NCBI GenBank assembly: GCA_964639275.1
Contig: CAZXCQ010000145.1
Location: 1 to 16,050 of the forward strand
Origin: CAZXCQ01 sp964639275
Lineage (GTDB): Bacteria > Desulfobacterota > DSM-4660 > Desulfatiglandales > Desulfatiglandaceae
Length of the DNA stretch: 16,050 bases
Reading direction: 5' to 3'
Part shown: positions 7,214 to 14,041 of the stretch, one piece after another
Layout: each line of letters begins with the position of its first letter
Position numbering within the stretch: the first letter of the stretch is position 1
Program-made: the position numbers and the translations under genes
Notes under the pieces: generated by a model
Told to the model about the DNA's origin: nothing
The model's input: only the letters and a program-made list of their open reading frames with translations
Database searches by the model: none

Positions 7214-7558
7214 CTAGGCGCCTAACAGGCCGGATTTTTCCAATGCTGATTCTATTGCATCCACCAGTTCATAATGGGGGGGAATGGCATCGAAAATGAG
7301 CTCTCCGTCAATAAAAAGCGAAGGTATGGGTGCACATCTCAATCGCTTTTTTAGTTCCTCTTCCCCGTAAAGAGAGACTGAAAGTTCATAAAAGCGACGG
7401 GCATGTCTTCTACTTTTTGTGTATTCAACCTTGGTAAACCGAATGGAATCACCATATTTCGGAATCACCTGCTCAACCGCTTCGGCCATATACTGGCATG
7501 AAGGGCAGTGATCTCCCTGATGAATGATTTCGATATGAATAGGTCGTTTGGACGTCAT
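7214..7558 (-). CDS. Thioredoxin-like CPSC protein
   Basis: A 114-aa thioredoxin-fold protein. It has beta strand IHIEIIH, the active-site pair C18-P-S-C21, and CAPIPSLFIDGELIFDAIP with a cis-proline. It shares the C-terminal pattern IPxxYELxDxI with its upstream neighbour (7629-8033), so the two look like diverged paralogues. No signal peptide is seen, so it should act in the cytoplasm. The start is the first possible one, because a TAG lies two codons upstream. The only ribosome-site-like run, GGGG, touches the ATG, which predicts weak initiation. The stop is TAG. A role in reducing the selenoprotein or corrinoid protein of this cluster is inference from position only. Confidence 0.8.
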   Translation of the reverse strand: MTSKRPIHIEIIHQGDHCPSCQYMAEAVEQVIPKYGDSIRFTKVEYTKSRRHARRFYELSVSLYGEEELKKRLRCAPIPSLFIDGELIFDAIPPHYELVDAIESALEKSGLLGA

Positions 7559-7593
7559 CCCCTACGTCTGTAATCGCCGCGCAAAGTTACAAT

Positions 7594-7615
7594 AGGGGCC
7601 CCGAAAGGGGCCCCT
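7594..7615 (-). terminator. GC-rich hairpin between the two thioredoxin-like genes
   Basis: AGGGGCCCC (7594-7602) and GGGGCCCCT (7607-7615) form a perfect 9-bp stem, with loop TTTC on the minus strand (GAAA on plus). It sits 14 bp after the stop at 7629. The downstream minus-strand sequence ATTGTAACTTT is only moderately T-rich. It is either a partial terminator or an intercistronic RNA-stabilising stem that sets the ratio of the two proteins. Confidence 0.5.
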
Positions 7616-7628
7616 GATCTGAGATTAC

Positions 7629-8033
7629 CTATTTTTCTATTTTGGAATCTACGCGAGTTGACTTGCCTGCTCCGGCCTTTGCAAGATTCTCCTGGATCTT
7701 GTCAAACTCAAATCCATGATCACGGAGCGAGATGATGCGGTTCTTCATTGCCTCGGTAGGCGCACGTTTCGCCATCTCATCGATGAGTTCCTCATATTGA
7801 GGGATGATGCTTTCAAAGACCAGATCTCTCTCGATGCAGATGGTTGGTAAAACCCGCCCTTTCAATTCCAGGAACTTACCGATTCCATCTTTGTTCTTAA
7901 TAGACCATTCGGTGTATTCAATCATCTCCTGAACATCTTTGGGCAGCGCTGCGATGGATTCCATCATATACCCACAGGCCGCGCACTGGACACTGTCCAG
8001 AGTCAGAACATCTATGTTTATTACATCTGCCAT
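7629..8033 (-). CDS. Thioredoxin-like CAAC protein
   Basis: A 134-aa thioredoxin-fold protein. It has strand INIDVLTL, the redox pair C17-A-A-C20, and RVLPTICIERDLVFESIIPQ carrying the cis-proline. A C-terminal helical extension of about 35 residues (EAMKNRII... to K134) is absent from the 114-aa paralogue. The start is strong, with AAAGGAGG nine bases upstream. The gene begins 28 bp after the TAA that ends the read-through form of the selenoprotein gene. Only about 15 bp separate that TAA from the Shine-Dalgarno, whereas the gap measured from the TGA would be an unusual 127 bp. A thiol-disulfide donor to the methyltransferase is a reasonable guess, not shown. The stop is TAG. Confidence 0.82.
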   Translation of the reverse strand: MADVINIDVLTLDSVQCAACGYMMESIAALPKDVQEMIEYTEWSIKNKDGIGKFLELKGRVLPTICIERDLVFESIIPQYEELIDEMAKRAPTEAMKNRIISLRDHGFEFDKIQENLAKAGAGKSTRVDSKIEK

Positions 8034-8061
8034 ATATCGTATCCTCCTTTCTCAGGGCGTT

Positions 8062-9096
8062 TTACCAAGACTCAGGATACTTGGCGTAATACTGATAGTA
8101 CCAGTCCTTGGCCTCAATGGCTTGATCCATATGTTCCACCGGAACATCGTATGGCATGTCTCACCCAGGGGCGAAGGTATAGCCGATATGGCCACCCGCT
8201 GCCAGACTGACAATGGCATCCTCTCTCGGGGAAAGGAGTCCGAGGCTCAAGGCCAGCGTCAGTTTCAGATTCCCCCCAAATCCCACGCCATACTTATGCG
8301 CCAGGTCACGGATAAAGTTCAAGTTCAACTGCTCATCAATGGCAAAGCCGTGTGTCCCGATCTTGCACACGTCTTCCATGACCTTTGTGGCGTCACCGCA
8401 GATAAAGAATGATGAGGTCAGGCCTGCGTCGTGAATCACCTTGATGGCGGCCTGGGAGTTCGGAGTGACATACTCCTGGAAGGTCTGGGATCTGATTTGT
8501 GAGGCCACAGGGTCCACAATGGCGATAATCTCACACCCCATCTCGGCATAAAATCCGGCTGCTGCAGCGCCTACTTCTCCGGCAAACTTACATACCTCTG
8601 CGGCGAATCCCGGGTTTTTGTATACGTCTGTAAAAATGCGCACACCGGCCAAGTGGGAGGCCAAGGTCAAGGGACCGCAATAGAGTCCCATCAGCACGCA
8701 ATCCAGCTCATCCAGTTGGGGTTTGGCGATCTTGGCGGCCTCAAAGAGGACCGGCCATCGCCCCGATTCCTTGGTAGGGATCTGGAGCCCGGCGTCGGCA
8801 GGCGTTCTGTCAGAACATGGATGGGTCTGAACTGATGGAACATTATCCTCCCACCATTTCAGTTCACATCCTACAGAATTGGCCTCAACTGAAAGATCAA
8901 ATACCAGGGGGATCCCGTCTGCTTTGTATCTTTTTGCCGCATTAACCACCCCTTTGGCCAGAAGTTCTGGATCTTTCAACATCTTGTCTGCAGGCTCATT
9001 CATGAGAAAGGCACAGTGAACTCCTGCATAGGGTACCCACGGGGGATCCTCAGTTCTCTTTCCCCTATAAGCATCGATCAACTTCTGCTTAGCCAT
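8062..9096 (-). CDS. UroD-family methyltransferase, probable selenoprotein (in-frame UGA, Sec312)
   Basis: A 344-aa member of the uroporphyrinogen decarboxylase/MtaA/MtbA/CmuA superfamily, which moves methyl groups to or from corrinoids at a zinc site. A normal reading ends at TGA 8163-8161 after 311 residues, cutting off the conserved C-terminus. The frame then continues DMPYDVPVEHMDQAIEAK and on to TAA 8064-8062, giving the usual family length. The paralogue at 12646-13722 has VWPGC326DLWPDI, and here the match is TFAPG-TGA-DMPYDV, so Sec replaces the zinc-ligand Cys. The other ligand motif, normally HxC, is F231-I-C233. A SECIS-like hairpin follows the TGA. I chose ATG 9096 over the longer ORF start at 9153 because AAGGAGG lies seven bases upstream. 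Alternatives are a nonsense mutation or a separate 31-codon ORF. The substrate is unknown. Confidence 0.83.
8127..8154 (-). promoter_or_regulatory. Candidate bacterial SECIS element
   Basis: Minus-strand ATGTTCC (8147-8141), loop GGT (8140-8138), GGAACAT (8137-8131): a perfect 7-bp stem. An outer stem CCAT (8154-8151) / ATGG (8130-8127) is separated by a 3-nt bulge on the 5' side. The loop begins 20 nt after the TGA, inside the known bacterial range of about 16-37 nt. A GGU-type apical loop matches what SelB recognises. It lies inside the predicted coding extension, as in E. coli fdhF. Confidence 0.72.
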
Positions 9097-9132
9097 GTAT
9101 AACCTCCTTGTTGTTTGTATGTTAGGTTCCTT

Positions 9133-9146
9133 GGTGTGTACACACC
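9133..9146. promoter_or_regulatory. Perfect 14-bp palindrome upstream of the selenoprotein gene
   Basis: GGTGTGTACACACC is a perfect palindrome 37-50 bp upstream of the ATG at 9096. Its place in the 5' region suggests an operator. No promoter could be assigned in the 206-bp gap (9097-9302), and no gene is supported there. Confidence 0.3.
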
Positions 9147-9302
9147 TCCCCACATCCTAAAAAGTATTTCACCCCCTTTCTTTGGCTTGGTCACGCCAGG
9201 TTATTTCGTGTGGATGATCTGCTTCACAGCCTCTCGCCCGATTAATATCTTTTCTGATCATATCACCCATTCCTCGGGTTTCAAAAGGTTAAAGTATAAC
9301 AA

Positions 9303-9668
9303 TTATTCAAATTTGATCAACACGTCTCTGGGGAGTGCCATTTCCATCGCCACTTCAACTGCCTTAAGCACAGCCACCGGAACAGGGCACGATGGGTGAC
9401 ACCCCGCCTGTTGAGCAAGAAGATAAACCGGGTTTCGTGTCAGCGGCCTAAACAGCTCTTCCAGACTGATCTCCGTTATGCTCTTGGAAAGCCGTTGGAT
9501 CTGCTTACACTCTGAACCCATGATTTTTATGGACACGAGGCCGGAACTCCTCCTGGCCTCAATGATACAGGAAAAACCGCATATGCCGGGCTCTGTGGCC
9601 ACCCGTGTAACATTATGTTTGGGCTCAGGTTCGGTCTCCACATCCCCCCGTTCGTCAAAATGGGCCAA
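9303..9668 (-). CDS. Small Cys-rich conserved protein (DUF6951-like)
   Basis: A protein of up to 121 aa with five cysteines: C30-GFS-C34, C54, and C90-HPS-C94 in AGCHPSCPVP. Other conserved-looking segments are VTRVATEPGICGF, ISLEELFRPLTRNPVY and AVLKAVEVAMEMALPRDV. I associate this pattern with DUF6951, from memory and unverified. The cysteines suggest a metal or cluster site. The start is uncertain because there is no ATG. TTG 9668 has GGAGG only one base before it, and GTG 9641 is the other candidate. The frame is the same as that of the RACo-like gene, which stops with TAG 12 bp upstream, so read-through into a fusion cannot be excluded. Its position directly after the activator gene suggests a part in corrinoid activation or methyl transfer. 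Confidence 0.75.
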   Translation of the reverse strand: MAHFDERGDVETEPEPKHNVTRVATEPGICGFSCIIEARRSSGLVSIKIMGSECKQIQRLSKSITEISLEELFRPLTRNPVYLLAQQAGCHPSCPVPVAVLKAVEVAMEMALPRDVLIKFE

Positions 9669-9677
9669 TCCTCCACC

Positions 9678-11735
9678 CTATTTCTGGTCAAGAATTTCAG
9701 AGGAAACCAGATCCACCAGATGAGGAAACTCATCTTTCATATGTGGTATTTGCATGGCCTCCATAAACTGTTGTTGAAAGTCCCTCTCAACCGTCAGCTC
9801 TATGTATTCCACATTGCGAGATACCCAGTTGGCCTCTACACGTTTTTCCCGGTTCAGCAGTGCGGCCCTGCACCCGTCTCCTGCGGCATTACCCACAGAA
9901 AGGATCTTTTCAATTTCACAGTCAGGGAAAAGCCCCATGATCAAGGCCTTTTCGCGGTCGACGTGGGTCCCGAAGGCCCCGGCAATCTTTATCTTGTCCA
10001 TCGTGTCCATACCCATTCGGCGCATCATCAGTTTGCACCCGGCATGGAGTGCCCCTTTTGCCAGCTGAATTTGCCGCACGTCTCGCTGGGTAATCACGAC
10101 GTCCTTATTGATACTCGTCTCCTCAGCCCAGGCGAGAACAAATTCCGGTTGGTTGTTTTCCGAGTTTATGCGGAAACGATTCGATTTCTGCTCTTTGCTA
10201 AACGCGCCGCTCTTGGTAACGACACCCGCACGGTATAGCTCTGCCAGCACATCCAGAATCCCAGACCCGCAGATGCCCTTGCATTTCATATCCTTTGGTT
10301 CAGAGTACTTCCGCCAGGCGTCTCGACCAATGACCTTGTAGTCCACATCGTGGGTTTCCGGATCGATCTTGATCCGCTCAATGGCCCCCGGGGCTGCCCG
10401 CATACCAAACTGGAGTTGCGCTCCTTCAAGGGCAGGCCCTGTGGCACAGGAAGAGGATATCATCTTTTCCTTGTTCCCAAAGACCAGTTCACCATTGGTC
10501 CCGATGTCGATAATGAGCTGGATATCGTCTGACTTGTAAGGCTCCTCCGCGATCAATACGCCCACGTTATCAGCGCCCACAAAACCCGCCTCGTTGGGGA
10601 GGACAAAAACGTAGGCCGAAGGGTTGATATTGATACCCAGGTCCCTTGTCTTTATGTCCAGGCTGTGGTGAATCACCGGTGGAAAGGGGGCAAGCCCCAC
10701 AAATTCCGGGTTGAGCTGGAGCAGGATATGATGCATGGCCGTGTTGCCCCCAATGGTTATATCTTCAATGTCTTCGCGGGAAAGACGAAGATAGGTCTTT
10801 CCTTCCTCAGGCACCTCTACCCACTCTTCTGGCCCTTCCTCTCCCTTTTTCCTCTTCTTTTTTTTCTTTGGTGGATGCGTGTTTTTGACGGCCTCACCAA
10901 TGAGCCAGTTGAGACCCTCGATAATATCGTCGCTCATCCTCTTGAGCCCATCTTCCGTGGTCATATGGAAGGTGATGCGGGCCATCACGTCTTCACCATA
11001 TTTGCATTGGGGGTTCATCAGAGTAACCGTATCGATTACCTCCATGGTGGTGAGATCGCAAAAGTACCCGGCCACAGTGGTTGTCCCCACATCGATCGCG
11101 AGTCCATAGGCATGCTCTGACTTGCCCGGCCTCACCCGGATGATCTCCTGGTCCATCCAGACGCTTACAGTCACCTTCCAGTCCCCATCCCGAAGCGCAG
11201 TGGGCAGTTGCCGCAAACAATGGATGTCAATCTTGAGATCCGTGAGTCCATAGTCTCTTTCTAGTTCGCGGCAGATCCGTTCAAAGTCGCCCGTGGGCTC
11301 CTCAAAGATAGGTGGATTAACTTCAACGTAGTATATCTTTACAGCCGGGTTATGGTCTATGTGGATATCTCTGGCCTTCTTGCTCACCACTTGCTTCCCG
11401 GCCCGGGACTCCTCGGGCACAAAGATCAGGACATCTCCTTTCACTTTGGCTACGCAACCCAGCCGGTAGCCGGAGTTCTTCTCTTCGGCATTAATGTACT
11501 TGTTCTCTTCCTCCTGCCAGGGACTCAGATGGGCCTTTGAGGACTCTATCCCGAATTTTTGGAAAAATCCCTCTTCGACACGAATCTTGCATTTTCCACA
11601 AACCTTTTTTTCCCCGCACAAGGACTCAATGTCCACTCCCAGCAGCCTGGAGGCCTCGATCAAGGTTACATCTTTTGGGACCTCCCCCCGTCGGCCTGAG
11701 GGTTGAAAGATCACCATGGCCTTGTTATCTTCCAT
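9678..11735 (-). CDS. RACo-like corrinoid activation protein (2Fe-2S ferredoxin plus ASKHA ATPase)
   Basis: A 685-aa protein. The N-terminal plant-type ferredoxin domain has C40, C46, C49 and C94. A linker (about 115-205) leads to an ASKHA ATPase domain with the phosphate motif AIDVGTTT (213-220), a second IIDIGTNGEL motif and a glycine-rich GICGSG. The C-terminal part is DUF4445-like, as in RACo/RamA-type activators. These proteins use ATP to drive the very low-potential reduction of inactive Co(II) corrinoid to Co(I). The partner is almost certainly the corrinoid protein encoded upstream (11946-12611). An unusual lysine-rich insert, K290-K297, is followed by an acidic stretch. The ATG has AAGGAGG ten bases upstream. 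The stop is TAG, with the Cys-rich gene continuing in frame. Confidence 0.93.
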   Translation of the reverse strand: MEDNKAMVIFQPSGRRGEVPKDVTLIEASRLLGVDIESLCGEKKVCGKCKIRVEEGFFQKFGIESSKAHLSPWQEEENKYINAEEKNSGYRLGCVAKVKGDVLIFVPEESRAGKQVVSKKARDIHIDHNPAVKIYYVEVNPPIFEEPTGDFERICRELERDYGLTDLKIDIHCLRQLPTALRDGDWKVTVSVWMDQEIIRVRPGKSEHAYGLAIDVGTTTVAGYFCDLTTMEVIDTVTLMNPQCKYGEDVMARITFHMTTEDGLKRMSDDIIEGLNWLIGEAVKNTHPPKKKKKRKKGEEGPEEWVEVPEEGKTYLRLSREDIEDITIGGNTAMHHILLQLNPEFVGLAPFPPVIHHSLDIKTRDLGININPSAYVFVLPNEAGFVGADNVGVLIAEEPYKSDDIQLIIDIGTNGELVFGNKEKMISSSCATGPALEGAQLQFGMRAAPGAIERIKIDPETHDVDYKVIGRDAWRKYSEPKDMKCKGICGSGILDVLAELYRAGVVTKSGAFSKEQKSNRFRINSENNQPEFVLAWAEETSINKDVVITQRDVRQIQLAKGALHAGCKLMMRRMGMDTMDKIKIAGAFGTHVDREKALIMGLFPDCEIEKILSVGNAAGDGCRAALLNREKRVEANWVSRNVEYIELTVERDFQQQFMEAMQIPHMKDEFPHLVDLVSSEILDQK

Positions 11736-11859
11736 TCAGCTATATCCTCCTTCATGCTTAATGCCTTCACAAATGGCCATCAATAAGGATGGCACAACAC
11801 TCCCGTCACGGAATAGATGGGCTCCTTCCAATGCCGTCAGATCTAAATCCGCCCGGTCA

Positions 11860-11877
11860 GTCCCGCATGTGCGGGAC
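11860..11877. repeat. Perfect hairpin in the corrinoid protein/RACo gap
   Basis: GTCCCGCA (11860-11867) and TGCGGGAC (11870-11877) form an 8-bp stem with a 2-nt loop or cruciform centre. It lies in the 210-bp gap 11736-11945, which holds no gene. No T-tract follows on either strand, so it is more likely an RNA-processing stem or an interspersed palindromic repeat than a terminator. Confidence 0.4.
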
Positions 11878-11945
11878 AGGGTCAGCGCGGGAATCTCCTC
11901 AAATGGGTGTGGTCCAGGGTTCCAGCCAGTGGAGAATTCTTGCTC

Positions 11946-12611
11946 TCACTTCTGCTTTTCGTATTCCCTGAGCCTGGCGATCATCTTGATACCCTCCTGC
12001 ACCGCATTGCCTGCAGACTCGGCGTAGCCATCGGCTCCAAAGAGATTGGCCACATCCTGTGTTACCGGTGCCCCACCCAGCATGATGGCCACGTTGGGGT
12101 TTTTTTCCTTGATCATCTTGATCACCTTTTTCATCCCCAACATGGTCGTGGTCATCATGGCTGACATGGCTACCACCTCGGCATCGGTCCGCATCTGCTC
12201 TTTGACAAAATTCTCAAGGGGAACGTCACGGCCCAGATCGTAGACCTCCCAGCCAGCCACATCAAACATCATCTTTACCAGGTTCTTACCGATGTCGTGG
12301 ACATCACCCTGAATACTGCCTATGACCACCTGGCCGATTGCGCCCCCTTCCTGCTTTGGGACGTGTGGCCTCAGTATATCCAGACCCCCATAGAGGGCAT
12401 CCGCGCACATGAGCACCTCGGGGACAAAATACTCATTACGTTCATAGAGATCACCCACCACCTCCATTCCGGCAGCCAGACCATCCATGATCATCTCAAG
12501 GGCCGGATAACCCTCGTCCACGGCCTCCTGGGAGGCCTCTTTTACCTGATCTTCCTTATAGTTGATTACACCGTCTTTTAGCAGCTCCAACAACTCTTCT
12601 CTGGTCGCCAT
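11946..12611 (-). CDS. Methyltransferase corrinoid protein (MtaC/MtbC/MttC-like)
   Basis: A 221-aa protein with a four-helix cap (about 1-90, including EYFVPEVLMCADAL) and a Rossmann B12-binding domain. The base-off/His-on signature is GSIQGD103-V-H105-DIG108, where H105 is the lower cobalt ligand. SAMMTTTM and MLGGAPVT line the cobalamin nucleotide pocket. It carries the methyl group between a substrate methyltransferase and an acceptor methyltransferase. I start at ATG 12611 (MATREELLEL) rather than the longer ORF start at 12659. AGAAAGG precedes the ATG at 12611, and the extra residues are basic and unlike the family. It is 34 bp downstream of the MtaA/MtbA-like gene, so they are probably co-transcribed. 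The substrate class cannot be told from the sequence. Confidence 0.95.
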   Translation of the reverse strand: MATREELLELLKDGVINYKEDQVKEASQEAVDEGYPALEMIMDGLAAGMEVVGDLYERNEYFVPEVLMCADALYGGLDILRPHVPKQEGGAIGQVVIGSIQGDVHDIGKNLVKMMFDVAGWEVYDLGRDVPLENFVKEQMRTDAEVVAMSAMMTTTMLGMKKVIKMIKEKNPNVAIMLGGAPVTQDVANLFGADGYAESAGNAVQEGIKMIARLREYEKQK

Positions 12612-12645
12612 GTCCTTTCTCCTCCTGTCTTCTCCTTTTCTTTGA

Positions 12646-13722
12646 TTACATCCGTCCAACGGCAGGCGTCGGTCCGGTCTTATATCCCCTTACAGTGTTT
12701 TCTATGGCGCGAAGGTTATCTTCTTTGATGTCGGGCCACAGGTCACAGCCGGGCCAAACCGCATCAACCTGTGCGTCAATATTGTCTTTAATACCCTGGA
12801 TGGCTTCCTCTACCGTTGTTTCTTCGGCGCAGGGAAGCTTGAATACATCAAAGTTACCGACGATCAGGGCATCGTTACCCAGTTTCTTTCGTGTTTCGAT
12901 CAGATTGTTCTTTATGTCAAAACTGACGGCCTGACCCCCGGAATCTTGGACGGCCTGCCACATCATCTCTACCAAAGGATCTGTTGATCCGCAGATGTGC
13001 AGCACCTTCGGAGGCCTCCATCCTGACATAATCCGCGTCAACCGGGGCTGGATAATATCCTTGAACGTCCGAGGGCTGAGAAGATCTGCTGCTACCCCGG
13101 GCTCCCGGAGCGTTATAAAGTCCGCACCTGCCTCTTGAAGTGCCTTTCCTATGTTAATGATGATGTCCGAGAATTTGTCTAAGATGTCCTCTACAAGTTC
13201 TTTTTGTTTAAAGACACCCTTTAGTACCTTGTCCAGTTCAATGGTCTGGCCACACTGGGTAAAGGGACCCAATTGCCAGGCGCCCACGGCCAGTTCCGGG
13301 GCCTCTTTCTTAATAATCTTTATTGCCTCGGGGAGGATGTTTAAGGGATACTTCTCCATGATATTGTCAATATCATCCTGGGTAATCTTTACATCATCCA
13401 GTTCAGTCCAGTTTTTGTAAGGGATGGTGGGATACAGGATGTCCTCCGAGTCCTCGTAAAGGCTGATCTCATTTCCCAGGGCCTCGGATTCCATGCACAT
13501 GTCGTAGGGGATCACCACGGAGTCCAGATGGAACATTCGGGCTGATTCGATACCCGCAAGGGCCATCTTTTCTGCGTTCCTGTGGACACTCGGGAAATTG
13601 TATCCCAGCTTCTTGATGGCAGGCAAAAGCACCATACCCATCCCTGTAAAAAACGGCATCCTATCTAGAGGTTCATGATCAAAAAAACGCTTTACTCTCT
13701 CTATTGGACTCAACTCAGCCAT
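12646..13722 (-). CDS. MtaA/MtbA-like zinc methyltransferase (UroD family)
   Basis: A 358-aa TIM-barrel protein of the uroporphyrinogen decarboxylase superfamily, methylcobamide:thiol/acceptor branch. The family start is ERVKRFFDHEPLDRMPFF. Zinc ligands are visible as H242-x-C244 in VLHICGSTDP and C326 in VWPGCDLWPDI. It would transfer a methyl group between the corrinoid protein and an acceptor (coenzyme M in methanogens, probably tetrahydrofolate or another acceptor in bacteria) or from a donor. The start at ATG 13722 has AAAGGAG eight bases upstream; the longer ORF start at 13761 has no such support. It leads the operon with the corrinoid gene. True haem-pathway UroD is unlikely given the zinc motif and the context. 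The direction of transfer and the substrate are open. Confidence 0.9.
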   Translation of the reverse strand: MAELSPIERVKRFFDHEPLDRMPFFTGMGMVLLPAIKKLGYNFPSVHRNAEKMALAGIESARMFHLDSVVIPYDMCMESEALGNEISLYEDSEDILYPTIPYKNWTELDDVKITQDDIDNIMEKYPLNILPEAIKIIKKEAPELAVGAWQLGPFTQCGQTIELDKVLKGVFKQKELVEDILDKFSDIIINIGKALQEAGADFITLREPGVAADLLSPRTFKDIIQPRLTRIMSGWRPPKVLHICGSTDPLVEMMWQAVQDSGGQAVSFDIKNNLIETRKKLGNDALIVGNFDVFKLPCAEETTVEEAIQGIKDNIDAQVDAVWPGCDLWPDIKEDNLRAIENTVRGYKTGPTPAVGRM

Positions 13723-14041
13723 AACAGACACTCCTTTCAAAAAAATGTGTTCAAAAGCCAATCAGCAATTCTCTGCCAGGTCTTCGTTATTCCCTCCTTT
13801 CATATCTCTTCAAACCCCGGGTTTTCTGTTTGTAAAGCAAAGGAGCAGCTAAAGCCCGCTTGCCTCGTATCCTTCCAGTCCCCTTCTCAGAATAGCACCG
13901 GCGAAAACAAAGACATCTCTGCAATCGGCGTTATAGGCATCTTGAAAGAACAAATATAAACTTACTCATATATGGACTCACCAAATTGTTGAAAATCGTC
14001 TAAGAGACGATTTTTTGGGAGAAAATAGACGATTTTCCGTT
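13723..14041. other. 319-bp gap with terminator, no supported gene
   Basis: Apart from the hairpin at 13992-14014, I see no gene. A start at about 13972 (MSKFIFVLSR) stops after 12 codons. It recalls the N-terminus of DsrE-family proteins, but the match is too short to call. The promoter of the methyltransferase operon should lie here. A sigma54-like TGGCAG...TTGC exists on the minus strand near 13770-13785, but its spacing is one base short. Confidence 0.4.
13992..14014 (-). terminator. Terminator hairpin after the GltD-like gene
   Basis: AAAATCGTCT (13992-14001) and AGACGATTTT (14005-14014) form a perfect 10-bp stem with a 3-nt loop. It has an AT-rich base and T/A runs on both sides, 28 bp after the stop of the GltD-like gene. 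It could act in both directions. A third copy of AGACGATTTT lies at 14027-14036. Confidence 0.6.

Noticed and set aside
9200..9302. In-frame continuation after the Cys-rich gene stop (TAA), including a TGA and the peptide SEKILIGREAVKQIIHTK
   Set aside because: It would need read-through of a TAA as well as a TGA. There is no SECIS-like hairpin and no start codon. It may be a decayed remnant, but it cannot be supported.
13769..13786. Sigma54-like promoter upstream of the MtaA/MtbA-like gene
   Set aside because: The GG and GC elements are 9 rather than 10 bases apart, and sigma54 spacing is strict.
13935..13972. Twelve-codon ORF resembling the start of DsrE-family proteins
   Set aside because: It stops after 12 codons, and no continuous downstream frame restores a DsrE-like sequence.
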